A stretch of 64,000 nucleotides of DNA from Fragilaria crotonensis (lineage: Eukaryota > Bacillariophyta > Fragilariophyceae > Fragilariales > Fragilariaceae). The stretch's first letter is position 1. Every line of letters starts with the position of its first letter. Shown here in pieces: positions 41,967-53,903 of this stretch. The stretch covers positions 1 to 64,000 of the forward strand of contig JAKSYS010000268.1 in NCBI GenBank assembly GCA_022925895.1, read 5' to 3'. A model generated the notes under the pieces. That model was not told the DNA's origin, ran no database searches, and saw nothing but the letters and a program-made list of their open reading frames with translations. The position numbers and the translations under genes were made by a program.

Positions 41967-41981
41967 GGTTATGAGCCCAAG
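41967..41981 (+). other. Primer-binding site, initiator Met tRNA type
   Basis: GGTTATGAGCCCAAG begins directly after the LTR. It resembles the internal part of initiator tRNA-Met used as primer by many copia elements, including diatom ones. Confidence 0.6.
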
Positions 41982-42332
41982 TGTCTCGCTCTCCTCTCAT
42001 TTCGCGAGAACAAAATTTATGATCTAAAAGGACATATGTCTAATATCTCCAATCACATATCTTTTCTCTCATTCACATTTCGGTTCTCCATATGACTACC
42101 ACTATCATCTGATACCTCTATCACACTTCAACCCTTCCATATCCTTCCATCCTTTTCCATGCTACATCCTCATACCATCTCTACATCTCTGCATCTCTAC
42201 GATAAATTACTACCGATTCCTATGTATAATGAGAAGTGCATCACCTCATCTCTACATCGCCATCCCTCACAAAAATCCGCTTTTTCGGTCATCTCTACAT
42301 TCCTCTATCTCTCATCATCTTCATTCGCCATC

Positions 42333-43830
42333 ATGTCTTCCCTCGAAGCGATCGATCTCTCCGTCCTCATTGACCTCCCCGAGGGTGTCGTCCAAGCTAT
42401 CACCGATGCTCGTCTCGAGTTCGCCACCATTGCTGCTGACAGGGAGACCGAAGCCACTACTCTCGCCATCGAAAGGGAAACCGAGCGGATCACCCTCGCA
42501 ACTCAATTCGAGACCGAAAGGGCCAACAACAACAGGCGCATTCGTGGTCTTGAAGACGCCCTCGGTGCCCTCTCTACCAGACCAGACGAGCACCCCTCCG
42601 CTTTCACGGATCTCCCACCTGCAACGGGTACCTACAATGACCTCGTCGGAGACTTCCTTCTTGCCGAACGCACTGATATCGAGCTTGAAACCTCCATTAT
42701 GCAGATTGTCTCCAAGGCAGAACGTCTTCGCCTCTCGGCCACGGATAAGGGTAAGCTCTATACCGCCTTCGTGAAAGGTTCTACATCCAAGTTCAAAGCA
42801 ACTTCCACCATTGTCGGTCTCGACGAGATCTCTACAATCGAGAACATCTCCTCCTTCGAAGAACTCCGCATTGAACTCCAGAAACACATCACCAGCATTT
42901 CGGTCCATCCTGTCTTCCTCATCCTCAAGTTCGATCCCGATGGAAACCTCATCGACCCTGACTCTGAGGCTGGTGCCCCCATCAATCTTCTGTCAGTAAA
43001 CATTCTTCCTCCCCTGGCAGAGATCGAAAGGTCCATGAATTTCTACCATCGTCGCGGGTCCACCTTCAATCGAGAGAATCTTGCCTGGTCTCTCGAAGCC
43101 GTTCGCAACTCGTGCGATAAGGAGCTTCAAGTCATTCTCGATGCAAAGATGCTCCGATACAAGGCATCTGAACGTTTCGGACCACTATACTACTACGAGC
43201 TGGTCCGCCAAATGACAGACGTCGACAGCAAGGCGATCCGCGGCATCACTCAAGAATTGACGGCACTTAAGGTGACCGACCAGGAAGGCCAATCCATCGC
43301 CAAGACCGCCAGTATCATTCGTTCCACCCTCATCTGGTTGGAGATGGTAAAGATGGTGCCCCCTGACATCGATGCTATCGTTCTCGACATTTTGGAGACC
43401 TGCACGGTCCCTGACTTTGCGCTCTACTTGAAGACGCTCTCGACCAACGCCTCTCTCAATGGGGTGATACTCACATACGTTGAGCTTTTGGAAAGGACCG
43501 AGAACCACTACCGAACACTCGTCATCACCAAGAAATGGGACGCAGTCGGCCACCAAGGATCCAGCTTCCAAGCGCAACGTGTCCCTACTTCCAGTCGCAC
43601 AAACGAAAATCCCCGTCCGCGTGTTAACATGCCAAGCTGGAGTCGAACTCCTCCACCCACGGATACCGAACCACACGAGCGGACATTCGAAACGACGCTA
43701 TTTAAATGGTGCGCCATCTGTCAACGCTGGTTCTTCGGTCATCGAGCCCATTTGACCGACGAACATACCCCAGGACATCCATCCCGTGGACGTCGCCCAA
43801 CAACATCTAGCACACCTGTCGCGAACACCC
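42333..43830 (+). other. gag region of the Ty1/copia element (fossil part)
   Basis: Encodes a helical capsid-type region starting near MSSLEAIDLSVLIDLPEG, followed by a zinc-knuckle-like segment (WCAICQRWFF, then His residues) and a Pro/Ser/Ala tail. Identified by position after the primer-binding site and by the terminal finger. Part of a broken element. Confidence 0.75.
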
Positions 43831-44399
43831 CATCCTCATCTGCTCATCTCGCAGCAGCAGCGCCAACCGCTGACCCTCCACTACCTGATGTTCCCACTCC
43901 TTCTGGGCTCTCTCGTACCTACTTTACAGGGGGCCTCTGAAAAGCCGGTCGGATGCTCCAAGTCCTTGTCTCAAGAGCTTTCATTGGCCACACTTCCACA
44001 GACATTGCTCCACCATCGACTGACTCCCTCTATCAGCCGGTCGAACGTCACATTTTTGGCGCCACTTCGAACTATCACTCTCGACGAAAGCAAACCGAAC
44101 TCTTCCGTCTCATCGCCCACCATCTCTTCTCTCCTTCATCTCTCGGCGTCATCCTTCGCAAAACGCTCTACCACTTCATCCTCTCCCGTTTTGCGATCGC
44201 CCTTCACTACCTTCTTTCTTTCCCTCTCACCATCCTTCGTCACTTACTACCATTTGAAGGCTACCATCCCATTTCCTACGTTCATCCTCTCGTCATACAC
44301 ACTTCTCCCATGCCTTCAATCTCCAAATTCAATCCCTCACCGTTTGACTTCCACTTTTGTCTCGCCTCCGACTCCGTCACTCTACCCGTCGCTCTCAAC

Positions 44400-47300
44400 G
44401 CACATGCCACCCGTGCGGACTTCGATCCCGACTTCGTTGCTACACTCCTCTCTCGACAACCCGGTCACGATATCGTCGACGTCATCCTCGACACCGGCTG
44501 CACCTTCTCCATCACGCCAGATCGCCGCGACTTCGTCTCCTATGTTGAAGGGGGGTTTCGCTGGCCAGGTGCAGACCGTTAACGGACCCACCGCTGTCGC
44601 TGGGACTGGTATCGTCCGCTGGACTCTTATCAGCGAGGACGGCGCCCAAATGGATCTCCTCATCCCCTGTCATCATGTCCCCGCCTCCACCGTTCGCCTT
44701 CTTTCTCCACAAGACTTCTGTCAATCCCAAGGCTTCGATCACTCCAAAGACCAGTTCGGTGGGAATTCCAACTACTTTTGGATGCACGCCGACCATCATC
44801 ACTCGCGTTTCCAATGTCCCATCGACCCACGCTCGAACCTTCCGGTCGCTCTGGCCAAAACTCCTTGTAATCCGGGGGGCTGTCTACCTACTGACTTTGG
44901 CGACGGCGTCGCGTCCAACATTCCATGTTCCTCCTGCAACCGCCACAAGAACATCGTCGGCCTCTCAGTGCTCGAAGAGACCAACCAGAATATCACGGCC
45001 GCGCAGAAAGACTTACTCCTATGGCATTTCAGGCTCGGACACCTCGGGTTCGCACACCTCCAACATCTGATGCGTCCTCGCACGGTTGAAGATCTCCGCT
45101 CCACAACGAAGACAGAGAAGCCTACCGTCATTGAGCCGTGCATCGTCCCCTAAAAATCCAGCCACGCGCACCTGCAAACCACCGCTATGTGCCTCATGCC
45201 AAATCGCCCGAGCAAAACGTCGACCCACCGATGTCGCAACGACCACCGTGCATCAAGAGGCCCTACTCAAGGTGTCAGACCTACGACCAGGTGACAGAGT
45301 TTCGGTTGATCAATACGAATCGTCCGTACGTGGAAGACTAGCAACGACCAGAGGAAGAGAGAGTTTTGGTCACAAGTACGCTGGTGGAACCATCTTCTGC
45401 GATCATGCTAGCGGCTTCATCCATTGCTCTCATCAGGTGTCCCTGCGCGCCACCGATACGGTAGTCTCAAAACGAGCCTTCGAGCGCGCCGCTAAATCTT
45501 GTGGCGTCAAAGTCCAAAAATATCATGGCGACAACGGCGTCTTCAAGTCCAAGGAATTCACCGATTCTCTCTCCAACAATCCTGAGCCAGATCAGGAATT
45601 CAAATTCTCGGGCGTCGGAGCACACCACCAAAACGGCGTCGCGGAACGCAACATTCGCACTGTGACGGAAAAGGCCCGCACAATGATGCAGCACGCCTAC
45701 ATGCATTGGCCCGATGAATTCCAAGTGCAGCTCTGGCCCTTCGCCCTTGACTACGCATGCTGGCTGCACAATCACACTCCGAGTAACTCACACGGATGGT
45801 CCCCACTAGAACTCTTCTGTGGGACACAAGTCGACTGTCAACACCTACAACGCGCTCGCGTTTGGGGATGTCCCTCATACGTTCTCAGTCCCACTCTTCA
45901 AGACGGAAAGAAAATCCCGAAATGGGCTCCCAGGGCACGTCGCGGTCAATTCCTCGGTTTCAGCAAACACCACTCATCCATGATCGGTATCGTAAGAAAC
46001 ATTCAAACCGGCTCCGTAACACCACAGTTCCACGTCGTATTCGATGAGCTGTTTTCCACCGTTCACAGCCTCGATGAAGACGACCCCACTTGGGTCGAAC
46101 TCTTCGTTTCAGAACGCGATTACTATGGACCTGACGAAGAAGAAGAGGATGCGGACACTCTCGCCTTCCCTGATCTAGAATCATCCTGGTTACCAGACTC
46201 GGAGATCAAAACTACGCCCGCAGCTCGGTCATCTCCCGCCCCTATCGATCCCAAACCTACCACTACCTCTCATGACTCTCCTTCCAAACAAGACACACAC
46301 GAAGATGACGGAGAGGACGATATCATTCCAGCTGATGACTCATCAAGTAATCCCGACGAACGAGATCAGGTCCCACTCGAGAGTCCTCCCATACGCTCTA
46401 TGCGTGTCCGTCGTCCCAACCAGAGAGTCTTCGGGGACGAATGGACGAATCACACCGTCCAACTCACGCCATCTTCGCGTACACTACTAGGTCACATCAT
46501 TCCGACCCTCAACCATGACGATCTCTTTCTCCACTCCCTGGACTGGGATGCCCCCTTCTCTCAGGACTACGAATCCTTCCACAGTCTCAATCTACTCCAC
46601 ATCGATCCACATACCAACGAGATCGACTGGATTCATCCTTTCACCCTTTCCGCCAAAGCTTCCAGCGCAGACACACCGACTCTCCGAGAAATTCAACAAA
46701 TGCCGCCTGACGAAATTGAACGGTGGTACGACGCCATGGATGTCGAACTTCAAGCACTACGCGACAAAAAGACAATGACAGAAATCAATCGTTGCGACGT
46801 ACCGAGAGGACGGCAGATCGTCAAATCTACATGGGCATTCAAGCGCAAACGACGTCCGAACGGTGAGATCTATAAACTCAAAGCACGCTTCGTGGTTCGC
46901 GGGGACTTACAACGATTGGATGACACTGACAGCACCTTTTCTCCGGTCGTCGACTGGAGCACAGTTCGTCTCCTTTTTATCTTGACCGTTGCACAACGTT
47001 TGAAAAGTACCACCATTGACTTCAACGCCGCCTTCGTTCAAAGTGATCTCCCTGAACCGATCTACCTCGAATTACCTCCCGGATATGCCGTCCCGAACGA
47101 AGACAAAGTCTACAAGGTCGATAAATCCCTGTACGGAGACGTGCGAGCAGCACGCCTCTGGTATAAACACCTCAGCTCTGCACTCGTTTCCAAGATGAAC
47201 TTCACGAAAAGCACGATCGACTCCTGCCTCTATCTCCGTGATGGGCTCGTGTTCGTGTTCTATGTTGATGATGGTATCATTGTCAGCCCGGACGACGAGA

Positions 47301-48262
47301 AAATTCAAAGCTTTATCTCCGAACTTCGTCAATGGAAATTCGACCTGGATATCGAAGCTGACTACGCAGGATATTTGGGCGTCGATATCATCGCACAACC
47401 CGATGGCACTTTGCTCATGTCACAGACGGGGCTAATCGGACGCATCTTGGTCGACCTCGGCCTCACTAACTCAACATCTACCAAAGCCACTCCGGCAGCA
47501 GAGATCCTGGGACCTTTCAAGGCAAGTCCCCCTTTTGAAGAGTGTTTCAACTACCGGTCGGTAATCGGAAAGATCCTGTACGTATCCTCCAACACTCGAT
47601 GCGAAGTTACTCTCGCCAACCACCAATGCGCACGATTCTCGATTGATCCACGCGCTCCACATGGCATCGCAGTCAAGCGCATCGGACGCTACCTTCTCGG
47701 CTCTCGCGACAAGGGCATGATCATCAAGCCGACAAAGGACATCACACTCGACTGCTACGCGGACGCCGACTTTGCCGGTCTTTTCTCAACCTCTGATCCC
47801 GACGATCCCAAATCCGTCAAGTCGAGATCGGGATACATCATAACTTTGGGACAGATCCCAGTTTCCTGGGGCAGCAAACTGCAGTCGGAAACAGCCTTAT
47901 CAACGATGGAGGCCGAATACATCTCCTTATCTCAGGCCCTTCGCGTCCTTCTTCCTCTCCGTATCGTACTCGACGAAGTGTCCATCTATCTCCATCTCAA
48001 GCACGATCCCCAGTCTCTCATCAAATCCACCATCTTCGAGGACAACCAAGCCTGTCTTGCCCTTGCCAACTCCGATCCACCCAGGCTGACACCCCGTTCC
48101 AAAAGTATCGCCGTCAAGTACCACTGGTTTCGCGAGCATCTCAAACCAGGTGTCATCGAAGTTCGTCCCATCGCGTCTGTCGACCAGTTGGCCGATATCT
48201 TTACGAAGCCACTGTCGCCGGCAACCTTTCAAAAGTTACGTAAGCGGCTGCTTGGTTGGTGA
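44400..48262 (+). other. pol region of the Ty1/copia element (fossil part)
   Basis: Protease around 44480-44540 (ILDTGCTFSIT); integrase around 45000-45950 with an HHCC-type LLLWHFRLGHLG and a DDE-type core (FCDHASGF, HGDNGVFKS, HQNGVAERNIRT); reverse transcriptase around 46740-47450 with STWAFKRKRRPNGEIYKLKA, DFNAAFVQSDL and the active-site FYVDDGIIV; RNase H around 47740-48200 with CYADADFAGL and TMEAEYISLS. The order is typical copia. Part of a broken element. Confidence 0.9.
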
Positions 48263-48300
48263 GCCGGCCCTCATTCATTCCCTTTTATCTTCACCTCGAA

Positions 48301-48311
48301 AACAGGGGGAG
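48301..48311 (+). other. Polypurine tract
   Basis: AACAGGGGGAG directly before the 3-prime LTR, the usual plus-strand primer site. Confidence 0.8.
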
Positions 48312-48732
48312 TGTGGAAATACAAAATGACTGTATGCATGTGGTCACGTCATCCACAACACATGCTACATATCCGACGTATTCATCCTATGTTTTCTACG
48401 GTCCTTCTCTCTAGAGCATACATGTATATGTTGGTCGATAAACTCATGACTCATCGGTCATCGGGTCATCGGCATTCTCCCACTTCCCTCTTATCTGTCC
48501 TTTCATAGCTCACAACTAATAATCCCATGTTTATCTCAACCTTAAGTTTACCTCACATACGTCAACTCTGCACAATCTCGTCAACGACCATGATGAAACT
48601 CACTTAAGAACAAGCGCCGTAATCACCGTATTTTCCTAATCGTCTCCATTCATACGCACTCCGAAAATCCCTCACTACTCTACGACGGTTCAGGACTACG
48701 CTAAGTATCCCCGCAAGTCTTACGTTTTCACA
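48312..48732 (+). repeat. 3-prime LTR of the Ty1/copia element
   Basis: 421 bp, same ends as the 5-prime LTR, followed by the target duplication CTTCC. Confidence 0.95.
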
Positions 48733-49173
48733 CTTCCGGTTTCCTTTCTCCCGGATGATCAGACCCAAGGCTTGCCATCGTCGTATCTCGTCGCAGCTTT
48801 GATGCACTCCTCCGCCAAGGGCATGAAATGGATTTTCGAGCAGGTCTGGAGAGCAGTCCGGAAAATTGTACTAACAACACTCTAAAAGGGACTACCCGCA
48901 AAAATGAAAGGGCGAAACGAGTGCCAAGTGCCAAGTGCCGAACAACATATTAACCGCCGTCACTACGGTAGCTTGAAAACCGTCGTTTACCAGATCTTTA
49001 GGCGAAAAGATTGCATACGCAGATTCCATGGATCTACGAGGTACTGTACAATTTTAGGTAGCCCTACGTACGTTTCACAAGTCCTACATACCAACCTGAC
49101 GTACAACCGAGAATTGGACGACCTCCGAGGATGCTCATCCTGCGGGAACTACGAATCGGTATTACCAGGAACC

Positions 49174-50075
49174 ATGACGAGCTGGCCTTGGATGAAAGGC
49201 GTTGATGTCGCCATTGCTGATCCCATCCCACTCCTCAATGAGTATGATGAGCGACCTTCTGTTAAGGATCTCATCAGTGAAAACCGCAAAATTATTGATC
49301 AAATGAAGCAGGAGTTGCAGTCAGAACCACTTTACGTCGCTGACAAACACGATGATCTTTGGATCCTTCGTTTCCTTTTGAGTCATAAGAAGCATACAAA
49401 GGTCGCCCTCAAAGCAGCAAAGACGACGCTTGTTTTTCGCAAGGAGCACAAGTTAGATGAGCATGATATTCGCGGTGAACCTATGGGCAAACGCTGCAAG
49501 GACAAAAATGTTGTGGAGTACAATAAGTATCTGTCAGAAGATGCGGCAAAGTTCGTTGTACCTGATGCGAAACGCGGAGTTATCGGTTTCCTTCGATATG
49601 CTGGTATCGACCAGCATGCGCTGGTCAAGAATGTCGACGAATCTGTCTGGTTGCCTTCTTATCGTTTTATCAGCGAATGGTCATTTCAGTGGGTAGACTT
49701 CGTTACTCGAACGACCGGTCGATTGACCAAGTCTGTTCGTCTTATGGACATGGGCGGTTTTTTGTTGTCGAGCATTTCTCATGAAAATCTGAAGCGTGAC
49801 GGAGCTGCCATGGGTGTGATGGAAGATTGTTACCCGCAAATGTTGGAGGGTATATTCATATGCGATCCACCGTTGTGGATACAAATCCCTTGGCGTGTTT
49901 GTCGTCCGTTGCTACCCAAGCGCGTGGTGAACAAAATGGATTTCATTGTTCCACGCACGAGGAAAAGGAGCGGATGCGATTATTCAAGCACATCTCTGAG
50001 GAAAACCTACCCGTTCGTTTTGGAGGCAAGAATGATGTATGGCCAGTTGAATTTGATCCACCAGTGGTCGGTTGA
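49174..50075 (+). CDS. CRAL-TRIO (Sec14-like) lipid-binding protein
   Basis: About 300 residues. An N-terminal helical CRAL-TRIO_N part (DDLWILRFLLSHKKHTKVALKAAKTTLVFRKEH) is followed by the lipid-binding CRAL-TRIO fold: VGFLRYAGID-like GVIGFLRYAGIDQHAL, VDFVTRTTGRLTKSVRLMDMGGF, the gate-region YPQMLEGIFICDPPLWIQIPWRVCRPLLPKRVVNKMDFI and a closing LPVRFGG. Relatives move or present phosphoinositides and other hydrophobic ligands between membranes. The C-terminus needs a one-base frame change near 49958 (PRT to EEKERMRLFKHISEENLPVRFGG), after which the protein ends at 50075; the uncorrected frame runs to 50100 without the conserved end. Start taken at MTSWPWMKG; an in-frame ATG at 48904 gives an unconvincing extension. 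Confidence 0.82.
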
Positions 50076-51171
50076 GAAGTGGTTTGGAAAGTCTTTGTAG
50101 GTGTGTTCCTCGCATATCGTAGCAAAGATGCATGTAAGATTCCATATCAATGATGAGATTCTCCTTGAAATCTTGGTTGTATGCGGTGCGTAGCTTTTCG
50201 TCCGAGCGATAATCCACGCTACAGTGCTGCGCAAGAACTGGTAGAAGGCGTCCTTTAAGCAGTAAATTGCCCTTGCCATCAGAACTGCATTTTGATCTGG
50301 AGATATGAGCGAGATGGTCTAGTTCGGAAGACGTGTATATCATCGTCCTAGAGCAGCAATGGGTTGTGGGACACCGATCACAGAACAACCTTGAGATTGC
50401 AATGTTATCAGCGTCCGGGCCTGCAATGCGCCTAGGGTGCACCCTTGTCCAACTCTCCAGTAACGTTCACTCGGATTGCATTGCTGCCAACTAATGGCAG
50501 GAAAATGTCGTTTGGACATGGACGTTCTCTAGAATCGTACGTCAAATTATGTCATGCTGTTACAGTCTTGCACAATTGATGAGAGAACAACAAACCGCGC
50601 ATGAAGGTATCGTGTCGGACGAGTTGGATTTCATAATCCATCCCAAGATAACGATCCGCGTTCTGAACGTCAAGCTTCAGCATCCTCGCCAAGTTGCGAA
50701 TCCTCGACACGGCAAAACTAGATTGATGTCCTAAACCATGGTGATTTTATACACCACCACCGAATGGCAACGAACAGCACACTACACATGAAGGCAAAGC
50801 GCGTATTCGAGCGGCAGCGGAAGTGATCGGAGTTATAGTACCGCATTTAACGCAAAACCTTCATTTGCGGGTCGTCCGCTGTCATCTCAGCGCTTTACGT
50901 TGCTTGTTATTCTCTAACCGATATTTGCTACGATAGCTATCAGGTACTGTAGTATGCCCGATTAGGAGAGCTAAGGTTTGCGGTGCATATGCCATATCCG
51001 TATTCGACCAAAGCTACACGGTGACGGTGCATGCAATCGGAGTTCACCTACTCGCTTCTGAGCGATGGACATTAGGATCGTTTCGCCTGCTCGACGTAGC
51101 AACAGGTGCCTCATGACAGCTGATCACTAGCCTAGAATGATTAAGATTCTCAGCGCTGGAGCTTTGTCCTA
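50076..51171. terminator. Convergent intergenic region
   Basis: 1.1 kb between the 3-prime ends of the CRAL-TRIO and NUP88-like genes. Only short ORFs without domains are seen, and it has fewer GTAC words than other gaps. No RNA gene is identified. Confidence 0.35.
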
Positions 51172-53401
51172 CTATTCCCCTCCACCAGCAACGCCAGATT
51201 GCTGCCCAAGTTCACCCAGCAAATCTTGTGTTGCCCGGACTCTTTCGTTGGCTTGTGCGATCAAATCCATTTGACCTCGTAGTAGTGTCCGTATGTTTCG
51301 CGCCTGATTGGGTTCCAACTCAACATGATCGTACGCAGCCGCAGCGTCCAACGCGCGTGCATCGTGAGATAGCTGACCCACCTTGCTTTCCCATTCGTCA
51401 CACTGAGCTTTCATTCGATAAAGCGAGGCGAAGTATTGCATATCAGCCTGAGTCAAGGCTGGACGAAGGTCAATACTGTCTTGTAGGACAGACGAGCAAC
51501 GCGCGGCCAATTGGCGAATTTAGCTTCGCTCAGCACCATTCTTTCCGAATTGCATTTCGCTTCGACTTCGCCACCTTCAGGGATTCTTGAATAGCCTGTA
51601 GTTGCGCGGCCTGCAATTTCAGGACATTCTTGAGCTCTGACTTCCTAATGGCACTCATTCGTCGAAGGTACTTCAGGTGAACAATCAAGTCCTGTTCACA
51701 TCTCTGGCGCACCGACAGCGCAGATGCCAAGAGACCAGCATCCAAATCTCTGGGATGCGTTGCACTCCCGACCATTTTCGACATACCCAGTAGACCGGCT
51801 TCGATCTTGTCTACAATAAGTCCCAACTGTTCGTGAAAGGCGGGCGTAGCCTCCATGGTCTGTAACGCTTCATCCTTTTTGGGCGGATTGGTGGTTGGTG
51901 GGGATTGGAGCAAATCTTCGAATCGAATTCTTGTTTCTGTCAGGTTTATCGCTGACAAATGACCTGTGGACATGTAAACCACCAAAACATGCCCCAAATG
52001 TGCGTCACCGCTAACGACGGCGCCCTGTATGCCAACGTCATCGGTTAACTCAACGGTCATCCATCCCTTCGTCGCTTGCGGCGGTGGCACCGCTGGGTCC
52101 TCAAGCGACTCTGAAAAATGGCGAAGTGCATGACTGGTCAAAGTCGCGACGCCCCGGTCCGTGATACAATGAATTACGGTATCCAAAACTGGATCTCGAA
52201 CCAACGCAGTGCAAGCCAAATCCGGAATCTGCTCGACCACTTTTATGCATGGTGGAGCATAGTTGCGACTCTCAAGGGCAAATAGCGGCAGGAGCATGGT
52301 CGGCGCTGTGACACAGAGTTGGACTCCTCCAGCGCCTGCCATGGCGAACCCCACCAAATTGCGGGCAAGGAAGGGTTCCAACGTTGCGACGGAAGACATT
52401 TCTCCACCCTCCAGTAGTGGACCCTGCAATTGAACTGGCCAAAGCGTTGATCTATTGGGGTTTCCACTATGCAATCGCGCCACCATGTAATCATCAGCCT
52501 GTTCAACAAAAGATTCATTTAGAAAATACATCGCGGCACGGCACTGTCGCTTCTTTGCATCGTCAAGTTCAAGAGAATATTCCTCCAGCAACGAATATGC
52601 TTTCTCAAAGGAGTCAGTTGGGACCATACACCCGTCAAAGAGAATCGGCGATGCACCCCAAACTTCACCGTTCGATTTAACGAGATGAATGGACAGCGAT
52701 ACGAGGAGGGTCAGCGCGTTTGATTGACAAAAGCAAAAGTCCGTATATTCAGGTTCCCCAAATACTGCTTCTGACGCTGGAAACGTGAGTGGTTCGGACA
52801 CATCTTGCGATTTGGCATGATACAAGAGAAGGCACGCCTCCCCATCGCCATGAGACACCAAGGCTGCCAAACTTCCAGGATGTTCGAATGGAACATATCC
52901 CAGGCGCCGATGTGGTGCTGGTCGAACTCGAATGACATTGCTGGAGGGGTAGAGATATCCCTCAAAGGGTTGTTTCAGTTCCAATATCTCGCCCTCAATT
53001 TCGTCTCGCTCCGAATCAGCATCGTCGCTATAACCGATTTTCAAAAGAAAAACAGCATGCCGAGTATAAACGCAGAGTAACGGTAGAAGCAACAGCTTGG
53101 AATGACCCTCCCGAACTACTGGAAGTGGCATGGAATCTCCTTCGACGCAGACAAGTTCCACCACGCCGTCATGATCCACATAAGGAGGAAGTTTGGTCGA
53201 AATGACGGGGACTCGTGTTGCGTCTTCTGATGTTCCAGCGAGCGGCAAAGCATGCGTTTCAATGCGATTGTTGTGAAGGAGGTGGATGGAACGGCCATCA
53301 GGTGACAAACAGGTTAGCAACGGTGACGGCAACGACGAAGTTGTACCAGGGTTGTATCTTTCGACTTCCCGAGGTGACTGATCCAAACCAAAGCGTGGCA
53401 T
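51172..53401 (-). CDS. NUP88-like nucleoporin (tentative)
   Basis: About 735 residues over the locus. The N-terminal 450 residues are strand-rich, with repeated LLTCLSPDGRSIHLL, LLCVYTRHAVFLLKI, LLVSLSIHLVKS and VVYMSTGHLSAINL segments, consistent with a beta-propeller. The C-terminal part is a long coiled coil (LRRMSAIRKSELKNVLKLQAAQ onward, then ADMQYFASLYRMKAQCDEWESKV). Propeller plus C-terminal coiled coil with conserved FHEQ-type linker fits NUP88/Nup82 of the nuclear pore cytoplasmic face. The frame changes twice within about 40 bp around 51510-51535 (RKEW, then SEAKFA, then LAARCSSVLQDSID), likely base errors; the second ORF begins without an ATG. Another propeller/coiled-coil protein cannot be excluded. 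Confidence 0.5.
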
Positions 53402-53903
53402 GTTGTGTTAATGTGTTGAGTGACTTGGAAGAAGTCTGCGAAGTCGACAATTTCGAAGGGACGACGTCAAATTTCGTTGGTTTTGTGGTGAATGTCGATG
53501 GTGGATCCGAGGGGTCCAAAAAGCACGGTGGGGCCGTGATTTGACGTTTGAAAATGTACTGCATTGGAGGTGTTGTTATTTCGTTACCAGTACTCGTACT
53601 CCAGTAAAGTACAAGTACCTGGCACCAAGTTTTTTCGTTTTTATATATACGACGTATGCATATGCATATATGGAATATGGATAGATATTGCGATTTGCGA
53701 TTCCAACATTCCAACTTCAAAGCGCATGGGCAGACACCCCCAATTCGAGCTGGTTAAACGTACACGCTACGTACAAGATGCATGTACGGAAGTACATGTA
53801 CATATTTCATGCTTCGCACTTCACACAAGGTGCCGAGTGCCGACTATCGGTAGCTCAGGTTGTCCATCACATTTGCAAACGGAAAAGCGGCCTTTGGTTG
53901 ACG
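53402..53903. promoter_or_regulatory. Divergent intergenic region
   Basis: 502 bp between the starts of the NUP88-like and DUF445 genes. It has an AT-rich block with TATATATACGACGTATGCATATGCATATATGG-like palindromes around 53640-53675 and GTACATGTACATAT near 53790. Presumably a shared promoter zone. Confidence 0.4.

Larger units (their letters stand above)
41541..48737 (+). mobile_element. Ty1/copia LTR retrotransposon (diatom CoDi-like), very young, coding region broken
   Basis: The element runs 41546-48732, flanked by a 5-bp target duplication CTTCC (41541-41545 and 48733-48737). It has two 421-bp LTRs starting TGTGG and ending TTCACA that differ at about one position, so insertion is very recent. 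Order is 5-prime LTR, primer-binding site, gag, protease, integrase, reverse transcriptase, RNase H, polypurine tract, 3-prime LTR; integrase before RT is the copia order. The coding region is not continuous and has about two breaks, so it looks structurally complete but broken. It sits just upstream of the start codon of the Lys-rich gene, in opposite orientation to it. Confidence 0.95.

Noticed and set aside
42321-43676. Long minus-strand ORFs opposite the gag region
   Set aside because: Antisense shadows of a GC-rich coding region; no domain.
48904-49173. N-terminal extension of the CRAL-TRIO protein
   Set aside because: Composition is unlike the family and starts close to the retrotransposon insertion site; the ATG at 49174 precedes the conserved part.
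49984-50442. Minus-strand ORF overlapping the end of the CRAL-TRIO gene
   Set aside because: Shadow over the conserved plus-strand C-terminus; the remaining part shows no family features.
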